41,762 nucleotides of DNA. It comes from Mycobacterium innocens (lineage in GTDB: Bacteria; Actinomycetota; Actinomycetes; Mycobacteriales; Mycobacteriaceae). A program made the translations under genes and the position numbers. The notes under the pieces were generated by a model. It was not told the DNA's origin. It was given only the letters and a program-made list of their open reading frames with translations, and did not search any database. Below are positions 7,871 through 15,981 of this stretch, piece by piece (the stretch's first letter is position 1; every line of letters begins with the position of its first letter). The stretch lies in contig NZ_UPHQ01000048.1 of NCBI RefSeq assembly GCF_900566055.1, positions 1 through 41,762 on the forward strand. Reading direction: 5' to 3'.

Positions 7871-9016
7871 ATGAGTAAGAAATACGCGGTGGTCAACGCC
7901 AAGGTTGCCGACACCAGACGGCCCACTGTCGCCGGGGCAGACCGGCATCCGGGCTGGCACGCGCTGCGCAAGATTGCGGAGCGGATCACGACGCCGCTGT
8001 TGCCCGACGACTATTTGCAGCTGGCCAATCCGCTGTGGTCGGCGCGGGAATTGCGGGGCCGTATCCTCGAGGTCCGCCGCGAGACCGAGGACTCGGCGAC
8101 GTTGGTCATCAAACCGGGCTGGGGCTTCAGTTTCGACTATCAACCGGGCCAGTACATCGGCATCGGCCTCTTGGTCGACGGGCGCTGGCGCTGGCGCTCG
8201 TATTCGCTGACGTCGAGCCCCGTCGGGACGTCCGGATCCGCGCGCACCGTCACCATCACCGTGAAGGCGATGCCCGAAGGCTTCCTGTCCACCCACCTGG
8301 TGGCCGGTGTCGAACCGGGGACCGTGGTGCGACTGGCCGCCCCCCAGGGAAACTTCGTGCTGCCCGACCCGGCGCCGCCCTCGATGCTGTTGCTCACCGC
8401 CGGGTCCGGGATCACCCCGGTGATGTCGATGCTGCGAACATTGGTGCGCCGCAACCAGATCACCGATGTCGCACATCTACATTCGGCACCCACCGAAGCT
8501 GACGTGATGTTCGGTGCCGAGCTGGCCGCCCTGAGCGACGATCATCCCGGCTACCGGCTGAAGGTGCGCAAGACCCGCACCGAGGGCCGTCTGGATCTCG
8601 CCCGGCTCGATGAGCAGGTGCCGGACTGGCGCGACCGGCAAACCTGGGCGTGCGGGCCTGCCGCCATGCTCAACCAGGCCGAAAAGGTCTGGGCCGCAGC
8701 CGCCATCAGCGACCGACTGCACCTGGAGCGGTTCGCGGTGTCCAAGGCGGCACCCGCCGGCGCGGGTGGCACGGTCACGTTCGCCCGCAGCGGCAAGTCT
8801 GCGGCGGCTGATGCCGCGACATCGGTGATGGATGCGGGCGAAGGTGCCGGTGTGCAGATGCCTTTTGGATGCCGCATGGGCATCTGTCAATCGTGTGTGG
8901 TCGACCTGGTCGCGGGCCACGTGCGTGACCTGCGGACCGGTCAGGAGCGTGACCCCGGCACCCGGATCCAGACCTGTGTGTCGGTCGCCTCGGGTGACTG
9001 TGTGGTCGACATCTAA
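7871..9016 (+). CDS. Ferredoxin-type oxidoreductase, electron donor of DesA3 (Rv3230c-like)
   Basis: This 381-residue protein passes electrons from NAD(P)H through a flavin and a 2Fe-2S centre to the desaturase encoded next. Domains in order: a FAD-binding barrel with [13 protein letters not shown] (residues about 105-117), a nucleotide-binding domain with [16 protein letters not shown] (about 172-187), and a plant-type 2Fe-2S domain at the end. Cluster ligands are visible in CRMGICQSC and a distal TC in RIQTCVSVA. It matches Rv3230c of M. tuberculosis, the known partner of DesA3. ATG 7871 is preceded by AGGAGC 6 bases upstream. A palindromic operator-like motif in its promoter is shared with desA3. 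Confidence 0.92.
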   Translation: MSKKYAVVNAKVADTRRPTVAGADRHPGWHALRKIAERITTPLLPDDYLQLANPLWSARELRGRILEVRRETEDSATLVIKPGWGFSFDYQPGQYIGIGLLVDGRWRWRSYSLTSSPVGTSGSARTVTITVKAMPEGFLSTHLVAGVEPGTVVRLAAPQGNFVLPDPAPPSMLLLTAGSGITPVMSMLRTLVRRNQITDVAHLHSAPTEADVMFGAELAALSDDHPGYRLKVRKTRTEGRLDLARLDEQVPDWRDRQTWACGPAAMLNQAEKVWAAAAISDRLHLERFAVSKAAPAGAGGTVTFARSGKSAAADAATSVMDAGEGAGVQMPFGCRMGICQSCVVDLVAGHVRDLRTGQERDPGTRIQTCVSVASGDCVVDI

Positions 9017-9033
9017 AGCTACCCGCTGGTAAC

Positions 9034-9063
9034 TTACGGATACGTAGCCTACGATGGCGTAGG
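9034..9063. promoter_or_regulatory. Operator-like cluster of TACG/CGTA half-sites upstream of desA3
   Basis: The segment holds TTACGGATACGTAGCC, which shares TTACGG and CGTAGCC with the site at 7782-7798. It is followed by a perfect inverted repeat CCTACG-ATGG-CGTAGG at 9048-9063. Further half-sites (GTACGG, GTACGACGTAGG) continue to 9095, just before desA3. I infer multiple binding sites for a dimeric repressor that controls unsaturated fatty acid synthesis. Confidence 0.5.
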
Positions 9064-9104
9064 TACGGATTCGATCCAGAGACGTACGACGTAGGGAGAA
9101 GAAA

Positions 9105-10385
9105 ATGGCGATAACCGACGTCGACGCATTCGCGCATCTCACGGACGCCGACATCGAAAACCTTGCGGTTGAGCTCGATGCCATCCGCCAGGACATCGAA
9201 GACTCTCGTGGCGAGCGCGATGCCCGCTACATCCGCCGCACCATTGCCGCCCAGCGTGCGCTGGAGGTGAGTGGCCGGCTGATGCTGGCTGCCGGCTCGC
9301 GGCGCAGCGCATGGTGGGCAGGCGCGGCGACCCTGGGCGTGGCCAAGATCATCGAGAACATGGAGATCGGCCACAACGTGATGCATGGCCAGTGGGACTG
9401 GATGAACGACCCGGAGATTCACTCCTCGACCTGGGAGTGGGACATGACCGGGTCGTCCAAGCACTGGCGTTACACCCACAACTTCGTGCACCACAAGTAC
9501 ACCAACATCCTGGGCATGGACGACGACGTCGGCTACGGCATGCTGCGCGTCACCCGGGATCAGCGGTGGAAGAAGTACAACATCTTCAACCTGGTGTGGA
9601 ACACCATTCTGGCGATCGCGTTCGAGTGGGGAGTTGCGTTGCAGCACTTGGAGATCGGCAAGATCTTCAAGGGCCGCGCGGACCGTGACGCCGCCAAGAT
9701 CCGGCTGTGGGAGTTCACCGGCAAGGCCGGCCGCCAGCTGTTCAAGGACTACGTCGCGTTCCCGGCGTTGACTTCGTTGTCACCCGGCGCGACTTACAGG
9801 TCCACCTTGACCGCCAACGCGGTGGCCAACGTGATCCGCAACGTGTGGTCCAACGCCGTGATCTTCTGCGGTCATTTTCCCGACGGCGCTGAGAAGTTCA
9901 CCAAGACGGACATGATCGGCGAGACCAAGGGCCAGTGGTACCTGCGCCAGATGCTGGGCAGTGCCAACTTCGATGCCGGGCCCGCATTGCGGTTCATGAG
10001 CGGCAATCTGTGCCACCAGATCGAGCACCACCTCTACCCCGACCTGCCGAGCAACCGCCTCGCCGAGATCTCGGTGCGGGTGCGCGAGGTATGCGACAAG
10101 TACGACTTGCCTTACACCACAGGCCCGTTCCTGGTGCAGTACGCCAAGACGTGGCGCACGCTGGCCAAGCTGTCGCTGCCCAACAAGTATCTGCGCCACA
10201 ATGCCGACGACGCGCCGGAGACCCGCAGCGAGCGGATGTTCGCTGAGCTGGAACCAGGTTTCGCAGGCATTGATCCGGCGAGCGGGCGCCGTCGTGGTCT
10301 CAAGAGCGCGATTGCGGCGGTGCGTCGTTGGCGGCGCGGCAGGCTTATCGAGATCGGCCCGGCCACAGAGGATCTGGCGGCCTAA
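9105..10385 (+). CDS. desA3: DesA3 membrane acyl-CoA Delta9 desaturase
   Basis: DesA3 introduces the Delta9 double bond into stearoyl-CoA to give oleic acid, a membrane di-iron reaction using electrons from the reductase encoded just upstream. The 426-residue protein has the histidine boxes of this family: HNVMH (about residues 90-94), HWRYTHNFVHH (about 118-128) and HQIEHHLYP (about 305-313). It is nearly identical along its length to the M. tuberculosis Rv3229c product I remember. ATG 9105 follows GTAGGGAGAAGAAA, a good ribosome binding site. A cluster of TACG/CGTA inverted repeats lies in the 88-bp gap upstream. The basic C-terminal tail (RRWRRGRL) is typical. Confidence 0.96.
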   Translation: MAITDVDAFAHLTDADIENLAVELDAIRQDIEDSRGERDARYIRRTIAAQRALEVSGRLMLAAGSRRSAWWAGAATLGVAKIIENMEIGHNVMHGQWDWMNDPEIHSSTWEWDMTGSSKHWRYTHNFVHHKYTNILGMDDDVGYGMLRVTRDQRWKKYNIFNLVWNTILAIAFEWGVALQHLEIGKIFKGRADRDAAKIRLWEFTGKAGRQLFKDYVAFPALTSLSPGATYRSTLTANAVANVIRNVWSNAVIFCGHFPDGAEKFTKTDMIGETKGQWYLRQMLGSANFDAGPALRFMSGNLCHQIEHHLYPDLPSNRLAEISVRVREVCDKYDLPYTTGPFLVQYAKTWRTLAKLSLPNKYLRHNADDAPETRSERMFAELEPGFAGIDPASGRRRGLKSAIAAVRRWRRGRLIEIGPATEDLAA

Positions 10386-10457
10386 GCTCCGTTGCCAGCG
10401 TGAAATCACTGCGAAATTTTGGCCTTTTTCTCGCAGCGAGAACACGCTCGGCGCGTG

Positions 10458-11474
10458 TTACCACCGCTCGATGATGGTGGCGTTGGCCATGCCTCCGCCC
10501 TCGCACATCGTCTGCAGCCCGTAGCGCCCGCCGCGCTGGTGCAGCGCGTTGACCAGCGTGGTCATGATGCGCGCGCCACTGGCCCCCAGTGGGTGGCCGA
10601 TCGCGAGGCCCCGCCGTTGACATTCGCCTTGGTCAGATCGGCGCCGGTGTCGTGTGCCCAGGCCAGCACGACCGGCGCGAATGCCTCGTTCACGTCGAAC
10701 AGGTCGATGTCGGCCAAGGTCAAACCGGCGCGGCGCAGCACCTTGTCGGTGGCGGGAATGGCCCCGGTCGGCATGTAGAGCGGGTCGGAGCCGACTACCG
10801 TCGCGGTGTGGATGCGGGCCAGCGGGCGCAGTCCGAGGTTCTTGGCCTGAGGCTCTCGTCGGACGCGAGCCCGACGATCGGGATCAGCTCGTTGTCGAAG
10901 AGCCCTTCCTTGGTGGCCCGAGCCGCCTTCTCGTGGCTGGTCGCCCGAGAACTCGTCGAGCTCAGTACGAGAAAAGCCCCACCGTGCCGCGATCAGCTCG
11001 GCGCTGATGCCTTGCGGCACCAGGCCTTGCGGGTAGCGGCGGGTCATGGCGTCACCCAGCGGGTTGCTGCCGTGCAGTACCGAGCCGCCCATCGGAACGC
11101 GGCTCATCGACTCCACGCTCCCGGCAACGGCCAGGTCGTACGCGCCGGACTGCACGCCCTGGGCGGCGAAGCCGATGGCCTGCTGACTGCTGCCGCACTG
11201 GCGGTCGATCGTGACGCCGGGAACCGACTCCGGGAAGCCGGCGCCCAACGACGCGTTGCGTGCGATGTTGACGGCCTGGTCACCGACCTGGGTGACGGCA
11301 CCCGCGATCACGTCGTCGATCCGGGCCGGGTCAACTCCGGTGCGGGCTACCAGTTCGCGCAGGGTGTGCGCCAGCAGGTCGGCGGGGGCCACGCCATGTA
11401 GCGCGCCAGTGCCCTTGCCCTTGCCGACCGGGGTGCGGACGGCTCCGTCGATGACGGTCGAGGCCCTGGCTCAT
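10458..11474 (-). pseudogene. Decayed acetyl-CoA acyltransferase (thiolase)
   Basis: Thiolase signatures are all present but scattered over frames. The start ATG at 11474 runs at once into TGA in the thiolase frame (TVIDGAVRTPVGKGKG), so there is an indel at the 5' end. The next frame carries the nucleophile region DRQCGSSQQA. Near 10941-10950 the frame shifts (DEFS to ATSHEKAARATKEGLFDNELIP). Around 10845-10856 DESLR is joined to AKNLGLRPL, which removes an estimated 50-60 codons including part of the substrate loop. At about 10601-10612 one base is lost in the GGA-IALGHP motif. The C-terminus (GHPLGASGARIMTTL, CEGGGMANATII) ends at TAA 10458. No active enzyme is expected. Divergent from an HxlR-type regulator. 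Confidence 0.88.
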
Positions 11475-11490
11475 GGTTCCTCCTCATGGG

Positions 11491-11540
11491 TAGCTGAGTA
11501 TCTGTAGGTATACTCAGCTATACCAGGCTGGGTATACTCA
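11491..11540. promoter_or_regulatory. Palindromic operator between the thiolase remnant and the HxlR regulator
   Basis: Bases 11491-11520 form a perfect inverted repeat: TAGCTGAGTA, a 10-base spacer, then TACTCAGCTA. The half-site GGTATACTCA recurs as a direct copy at 11507-11516 and 11531-11540. This is the expected kind of binding site for the HxlR-type dimer encoded immediately to the right, probably serving autoregulation and control of the now broken thiolase gene. Confidence 0.7.
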
Positions 11541-11568
11541 ACACAACCTGGTTCGGAGGGTGATCTTC

Positions 11569-12042
11569 GTGACAATGCTGGAAGGCCCGCTGGCCGACCG
11601 CGACGGTTGGTCGGCGGTCGGTGCGTGTCCGATCGAGAAGACGATGTCGGTCGTGGGCACCAGGTCCGCGATGCTGATCATGCGCGAGGCCTACTACGGC
11701 ACCACCCGGTTTGACGACTTCGTCCGCCGCGTCGGCATCACCAAGGCGGCGGCCTCGGCCCGGCTGGCGGAATTGGTCAACCTCGGACTCCTTGCCCGGC
11801 GACCTTATCGCGAACCCGGGCAGCGCAGCCGCGACGAGTATGTGCTCACCGACCCCGGTTTCGATTTCATGCCGGTGGTCTTTGCGATGTTCCAATGGGG
11901 CAAGCGGCATCTGTCGGGCGGCGACCGGCTCCAGCTGACCCACTTGGGCTGCGGCGCCGCTGCGCAGATCGAAATACGATGCAGCAAAGGGCATCTGGTA
12001 CCGCCCGACAAGCTTGGTATTCGGCTGGTCACGTCTCCCTGA
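11569..12042 (+). CDS. HxlR-family winged-helix transcriptional regulator
   Basis: This 157-residue protein has the HxlR pattern: an N-terminal conserved Cys in the CPIEKTMSVVGTRSAMLIMREAYYGTTRFDDF block, then a recognition region GITKAAASARLAELVNLGLL and a wing with R-Y/REPGQRSRDEYVLTD. The C-terminal third adds a Cys-containing extension (THLGCGAAAQIEIRCSKGH) that could bind a metal or sense redox state, which is speculation. I choose GTG 11569 because TCGGAGGG at 11553-11560 is then 8 bases away; GTG 11560 is too close and ATG 11575 is possible. It is divergent from the thiolase remnant, across a palindromic operator. It overlaps the end of convergent rsgA by 14 bases. Confidence 0.85.
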   Translation: MTMLEGPLADRDGWSAVGACPIEKTMSVVGTRSAMLIMREAYYGTTRFDDFVRRVGITKAAASARLAELVNLGLLARRPYREPGQRSRDEYVLTDPGFDFMPVVFAMFQWGKRHLSGGDRLQLTHLGCGAAAQIEIRCSKGHLVPPDKLGIRLVTSP

Positions 12043-13009
12043 GTACTGCGAGCAGTCGGCGGGCGGCGGCAACCCGCCGCGCGGCAGGCCCGGACAAGCT
12101 GTCAAGTGCGCATCCGGGATCGGCCGGCGGCCCCATATGCCCACAGCCGCGCGGGCAGTCGTGAATCGCCCCGGCCAGATCGGCGAACGCCAACAGCACG
12201 TCGTCAGGCTGGATGTGTGCCAACCCGAACGAGCGGATCCCCGGGGTGTCGATCACCCAGCCCCCGCAATCCAGCGGCAACGCCACCGACTGTGTCGAGG
12301 TGTGCCGGCCCCGGCCGACCTCGGTCACCTCCCCCACCGCCCGATCAGCTTCCGGCACAAGGCGATTGACCAGCGTCGACTTGCCGACTCCGGAATGCCC
12401 GAGCAGCACGGTGATCTTGCCGTCGAGCAAGTTGGCCACCGCGAGCAAGGGATCGTCACGGCCCGCGACGACCATCGTGAGGTCCAGGTCGGCGAACTGC
12501 TCGGCGAACGGTTCGGGTGGGGCCAGGTCGGTCTTGGTCAGGCACAGGATGGGCGCCAGCCCGCCCGCGTAGGCGGCGATCAGTGCCCGGTCCACCAGGC
12601 CGGTGCGCGGCGGGGGATCGGCCAGCGCGACCACGATCAGCAGTTGATCGGCGTTGGCGACCACCACTCGTTCGGTGGGGTCGGTGTCATCGGCGGTGCG
12701 GCGCAACACCGTTCGTCGCGGACCGCGGCGGACGATGCGGGCCAGCGTGTCCGGCCGGCCGGACAGGTCGCCCACCACGTCGACGTCGTCTCCGACGACG
12801 ATGGGAGTGCGGCCCAGCTCGCGTGCCCGCATGGCGGTGATGCGACGATCCGGGTCCCCGCCCGGCACGCAACCCCACCGGCCGCGGTCGACGCTGACCA
12901 CCATGGCGGTCTCGGCGTCGGCATGTTCGGGACGTGTTTTGGTCCGCGGCCGCGAACCACGGCCGGAACGGACCTTGACGTCGGATTCGTCGTAGTCGCC
13001 GCGCCTCAA
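12029..13009 (-). CDS. rsgA: Ribosome small-subunit-dependent GTPase A
   Basis: RsgA is a circularly permuted GTPase that acts in late maturation of the 30S ribosomal subunit. Visible motifs, in permuted order, are TKTD (G4), [14 protein letters not shown] (G1, P-loop) and DTPGIRSFG (G3), then the zinc-binding C-terminus [16 protein letters not shown]. An OB-like region precedes the GTPase part. The frame is open to ATG 13039, inside aroA. I prefer TTG 13009 ([13 protein letters not shown]), which overlaps the aroA stop as TTGA and has GGGGAG upstream, giving 326 residues. It follows aroA in the same operon and ends against the HxlR gene. Confidence 0.93.
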   Translation of the reverse strand: MRRGDYDESDVKVRSGRGSRPRTKTRPEHADAETAMVVSVDRGRWGCVPGGDPDRRITAMRARELGRTPIVVGDDVDVVGDLSGRPDTLARIVRRGPRRTVLRRTADDTDPTERVVVANADQLLIVVALADPPPRTGLVDRALIAAYAGGLAPILCLTKTDLAPPEPFAEQFADLDLTMVVAGRDDPLLAVANLLDGKITVLLGHSGVGKSTLVNRLVPEADRAVGEVTEVGRGRHTSTQSVALPLDCGGWVIDTPGIRSFGLAHIQPDDVLLAFADLAGAIHDCPRGCGHMGPPADPGCALDSLSGPAARRVAAARRLLAVLRET

Positions 13010-14310
13010 CCGCCGGGCTCCCCGAGCATCTCGGCCCATAGCCGCGGAAACTCCGGCAGCGTCTTGGTGGTGGCGCCGATGTCGTCCACCTCGACGCCGG
13101 CGACCCGCAGCCCGACGATCGCGCCGGCCATCGCCATCCGATGATCCGCATAGGCGCGCCAGAGACCGGGTCGCAACGGTGCCGCGGTGATCACCAGGCC
13201 GTCCGACGTCTCCCGGCAGTCACCGCCCAGGCGGTTGATCTCGGTGCTCAGCGCGGCGAGTCGGTCGGTCTCGTGGCCGCGCAGGTGGGCGATGCCGGTC
13301 AGCCGCGACACCGATCCCGGGGTGGCAAGCGCCGCCAGTGCGGCTACCGACGGCGTGAGCTCACCGACGTCGCGCAGGTCGACGTCGAACCCGTGGTAGG
13401 CGGCGGGCCCTCGCACCTCTAACATTGAATCCGTATGCGAGACAACGCTATTCAATTGTCGCAGGATACGCAGGATGTGGTCGGCGGGCTGGACGCTGTC
13501 GGCCGGCCAGCCGGTGATACGCACCGTGCCGCCGCTGACCACGGCCGCCGCCAGGAACGCGACCGCGTTGGTGAGATCAGGTTCTACATCCCACTGGCGT
13601 GCCTTGACCGCGCCGGGCGCGACCCGCCAGCGATTCGGAACCGAGTCGTCGACGTCGACGCCGGCCTGGCGCAGCATCGCCACCGTCATCGCGATGTGCG
13701 GTGCCGACGGCAGCGCCGCACCGGTGTGCTGCACGGTCAGTCCCTCGGTGAACGATGCCGCGGACAGCAGCAGGCCCGACACGAACTGTGACGACGCCGA
13801 TGCGTCGATGGCCACCGTGCCGCCGGTGACCGATCCGATTCCCTGGACGCGGAAAGGCAGACCCGCACCATCGACCTGAACGCCCAGACCGCGCAGCGCA
13901 TCCAGCAGCGGTGCGATGGGCCGGGCCCGGGCCTGCTCATCGCCGTCGAACGTGACCAAGGCTGCGCTCAGCGCCGCCAGCGGCGGCACGAAACGCAACA
14001 CCGTGCCGGCCAGGCCGCAATCCACTTGGGCGTCGGGACCGGGGTCCAGCCGGCCTTTGACCGTCAGTTCGGAGCCCGTCCCGTCGACGCGCAGGCCCAG
14101 AGTTCGCAGCGCGGCGATCATCAGATCGGTATCCCGGCTGCGCAGCGCGCCGCTGATCGTCGAGGGGCCGTGGTCTTGCGCGGCCGCCAGCGCAGCCAGC
14201 ACCAGAGTACGGTTGGTCTGCGATTTCGAGCCCGGAATGGTCACCGTCGCGTGCACCGGTGCCGGCGCGGACGGGGCCCGCCACGCCTTCAGGGGCTCGG
14301 TGCTGCTCAC
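13006..14310 (-). CDS. aroA: 3-phosphoshikimate 1-carboxyvinyltransferase (EPSP synthase)
   Basis: AroA transfers enolpyruvate from PEP to shikimate-3-phosphate, the sixth step of the shikimate pathway to aromatic amino acids, folates and mycobactin precursors. The 434-residue protein shows the N-terminal [20 protein letters not shown] loop, the [15 protein letters not shown] region, and a C-terminal [16 protein letters not shown] block. The reading frame continues far upstream, but GTG 14310 ([13 protein letters not shown]) matches the start I remember from M. tuberculosis and avoids overlapping the divergent HMCES-like gene. Its stop overlaps the rsgA TTG start, so translation is probably coupled. 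Length is normal for the actinobacterial form. Confidence 0.95.
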   Translation of the reverse strand: MSSTEPLKAWRAPSAPAPVHATVTIPGSKSQTNRTLVLAALAAAQDHGPSTISGALRSRDTDLMIAALRTLGLRVDGTGSELTVKGRLDPGPDAQVDCGLAGTVLRFVPPLAALSAALVTFDGDEQARARPIAPLLDALRGLGVQVDGAGLPFRVQGIGSVTGGTVAIDASASSQFVSGLLLSAASFTEGLTVQHTGAALPSAPHIAMTVAMLRQAGVDVDDSVPNRWRVAPGAVKARQWDVEPDLTNAVAFLAAAVVSGGTVRITGWPADSVQPADHILRILRQLNSVVSHTDSMLEVRGPAAYHGFDVDLRDVGELTPSVAALAALATPGSVSRLTGIAHLRGHETDRLAALSTEINRLGGDCRETSDGLVITAAPLRPGLWRAYADHRMAMAGAIVGLRVAGVEVDDIGATTKTLPEFPRLWAEMLGEPGG

Positions 14311-14364
14311 GACTACATCCTGCCGTGTCGGCGGTTGTCGTGGGTACCAGGCACCATGGGACTC

Positions 14365-15129
14365 ATGTGCGGACGATTCGCGGTCACCACCGATCCCGCC
14401 CGGCTGGCCAAGAAAATCAAGGCGATCGACGAAGCCGCCGGCGCCGGGTCCACGGCCGCGGCGCCCAACTACAACGTGGCGCCGACCAACACGATCATGA
14501 CGGTGGTGTCGCGCCACAGCGAGCCGGACGACCAGCCATCGCGCCGGGTGCGGCTCATGCGCTGGGGCTTGATCCCGCCGTGGGCCAAGGCCGCGCCGGA
14601 CGGCGCGCCCGACACGAAGGGTCCGTTGCCGATCAACGCCCGCGCCGACAAGGTCGCCACGTCCCCCGCGTTCCGGAATTTGGCGCAGCGCAAACGCTGC
14701 CTGGTGCCCATGGACGGATGGTACGAATGGCGCGCCAATCCCGATGCCGCGCCGGGGCGCAAGACCGCCAAGACCCCGTTCTTTGTGCACCGCCGCGACG
14801 GCGACCCGGTGTTCATGGCCGGATTGTGGTCGGTTTGGAAGCCGGACAACGCTGCTGCGCCCCTGCTGAGCTGCACGATTATCACCACCGACGCCGTGGG
14901 GCAGATGGCCGAGATCCATGACCGGATGCCGCTGATGCTGGCCGAAGGCGACTGGGATGCCTGGCTGAATCCGGACGCGCCGCTGGATCCGGCGTTACTG
15001 GCCCGTCCGCCGGACGTGCACGACATCGAGCTGCGTCAGGTGTCGACCTTGGTCAACAGCGTGCGCAACAACGGGCCGGAACTGCTAGAGCCCGCCGAGC
15101 GGCAGTCGGAGCAGATGAAGCTGCTGTAG
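14365..15129 (+). CDS. SOS response-associated peptidase, YedK/HMCES family (Rv3226c-like)
   Basis: These proteins crosslink to abasic sites in single-stranded DNA through the N-terminal cysteine left after Met removal, protecting replication forks. The 254-residue product starts [11 protein letters not shown] choose ATG 14365, not the earlier ATG 14356, because the catalytic Cys must be residue 2. Other family motifs follow in order: [47 protein letters not shown] and the IHDRMPLML histidine. It is divergent from aroA with only 54 bases between. No LexA box was recognised there by eye. Confidence 0.93.
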   Translation: MCGRFAVTTDPARLAKKIKAIDEAAGAGSTAAAPNYNVAPTNTIMTVVSRHSEPDDQPSRRVRLMRWGLIPPWAKAAPDGAPDTKGPLPINARADKVATSPAFRNLAQRKRCLVPMDGWYEWRANPDAAPGRKTAKTPFFVHRRDGDPVFMAGLWSVWKPDNAAAPLLSCTIITTDAVGQMAEIHDRMPLMLAEGDWDAWLNPDAPLDPALLARPPDVHDIELRQVSTLVNSVRNNGPELLEPAERQSEQMKLL

Positions 15130-15340
15130 TGCCGAATATGAACCCCGCGTCGCGCAGTTCCGCGGCAGGCCGTTGGCCCTTCATAGCCAATTTCAAATAC
15201 GCCGATGCCGCGGACTGACGATGCTACCGAATCGGTCGCAGCACCGCGGGGAGTCTGGCGCAGCTCAAACCTGAGGTCAATGTTGTCTACCGAAGACAGG
15301 CTCGCTACCTGACGACGACTTGCGGCACCCGCAGCTATGC

Positions 15341-15400
15341 GCGAGCAGACGCAAAATCGCACTATTCCATGGGGATTTGGGCGATTCTATGTCTGCTCGC
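15341..15400. repeat. Inverted-repeat element, copy 1 (21-base arms)
   Basis: The left arm 15341-15361 (GCGAGCAGACGCAAAATCGC plus A) faces the right arm 15380-15400 (GGCGATTCTATGTCTGCTCG plus C). The outer ten bases pair perfectly and there is an inner AATCGC/GCGATT pairing. The left arm agrees with the element at 31134-31154 at 18 of 21 bases. Two unrelated loci with the same structure indicate a dispersed palindromic element. The right arm contains the ATG of the downstream short HTH gene. Confidence 0.75.
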
Positions 15401-15637
15401 CCAGCAGACGACGAAAACGACGAGCACCTGCGCGAGACGCTGCGCGTGTTCCTGGGTTGCGGCGCCAGCTACAAGACGGCCGCCGCGGAACTCAACATGC
15501 ACTTCAACACGGTGAAGTATCGAGTCGGCCGCGCCGTCGCCCGGCGGGGCCGGGACATCGGCGGCGACCGGCTCGACGTGGAACTGGCATTGCTTGCCTG
15601 TCACTGGTATGGCGCCGCGGTGCTGCAGCCGAAATAG
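15389..15637 (+). CDS. Lone PucR-type C-terminal helix-turn-helix protein or fragment
   Basis: This 82-residue product is essentially only the PucR/CdaR C-terminal DNA-binding domain: HLRETLRVFLGCGASYKTAAAELNMHFNTVKYRVGRAVARR, then a short helix DVELALLACHWYG. The usual regulator is five times longer, with a GGDEF-like middle domain. The ATG at 15389 lies inside the right arm of a palindromic repeat, with no clear ribosome binding site, so it may be a truncated gene whose 5' part was lost at that element. The frame is open to ATG 15320. A functional mini-regulator remains possible because the domain itself is intact. A full PucR gene lies 345 bases downstream on the other strand. Confidence 0.6.
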   Translation: MSARPADDENDEHLRETLRVFLGCGASYKTAAAELNMHFNTVKYRVGRAVARRGRDIGGDRLDVELALLACHWYGAAVLQPK

Positions 15638-15654
15638 CCCGGCCGGTCGCCGGC

Positions 15655-15774
15655 TCAGCCCGCGGCCGGGGCGGTGAGGGCGTGCACAAAGGTGATGACC
15701 GCCGGGACGAGCACGGGGAACAGGATGAGAACGAGCATTCCGGCGATGGTCAAGTACTGCATGTTGTGACTCAC
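15655..15774 (-). CDS. Small single-pass membrane protein of 39 residues
   Basis: The minus strand gives a 39-residue peptide starting VSHNMQYLTIAGMLVLILFP from GTG 15774 and ending in ALTAPAAG. Residues about 7-32 form one long hydrophobic segment (LTIAGMLVLILFPVLVPAV), with a short polar N-terminus and no other domain. A GGAAG lies 5 bases before the start, and the frame is clean to TGA 15657-15655. It is encoded between the lone HTH gene and pucR. I do not know a function. Composition and the Shine-Dalgarno site argue for a real small membrane protein. Confidence 0.6.
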   Translation of the reverse strand: MSHNMQYLTIAGMLVLILFPVLVPAVITFVHALTAPAAG

Positions 15775-15937
15775 ATTTCTTCCGCTGTAGTGCAGAGGTG
15801 AAAAAGGTTGCTTCACTGCGTGATCCGGGCCCCGGTGACCGAATTCGAGATCAGTGCTTGGTCAGCGCGCGCTGATCCGAAAAACATACTGACTGCGCCC
15901 GGGCGGATGAATGTCGTCAATCGACGAAGTTGCGACC

Positions 15938-15964
15938 CGGCTTTGTCTTCCGGCGACAAAGCCG
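15938..15964 (-). terminator. Stem-loop downstream of the pucR-type gene
   Basis: CGGCTTTGTC at 15938-15947 pairs perfectly with GACAAAGCCG at 15955-15964 around a 7-base loop, 18 bases beyond the regulator's stop. There is no T-run, as is common for mycobacterial terminators. It is a candidate, not proven. Confidence 0.5.
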
Positions 15965-15981
15965 TTGCGGCGGGTGCGCTG

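Noticed and set aside
13006..14919. 637-residue extension of aroA
   Set aside because: The added 200 residues are antisense to the HMCES-like gene and have no homology; GTG 14310 is the natural start.
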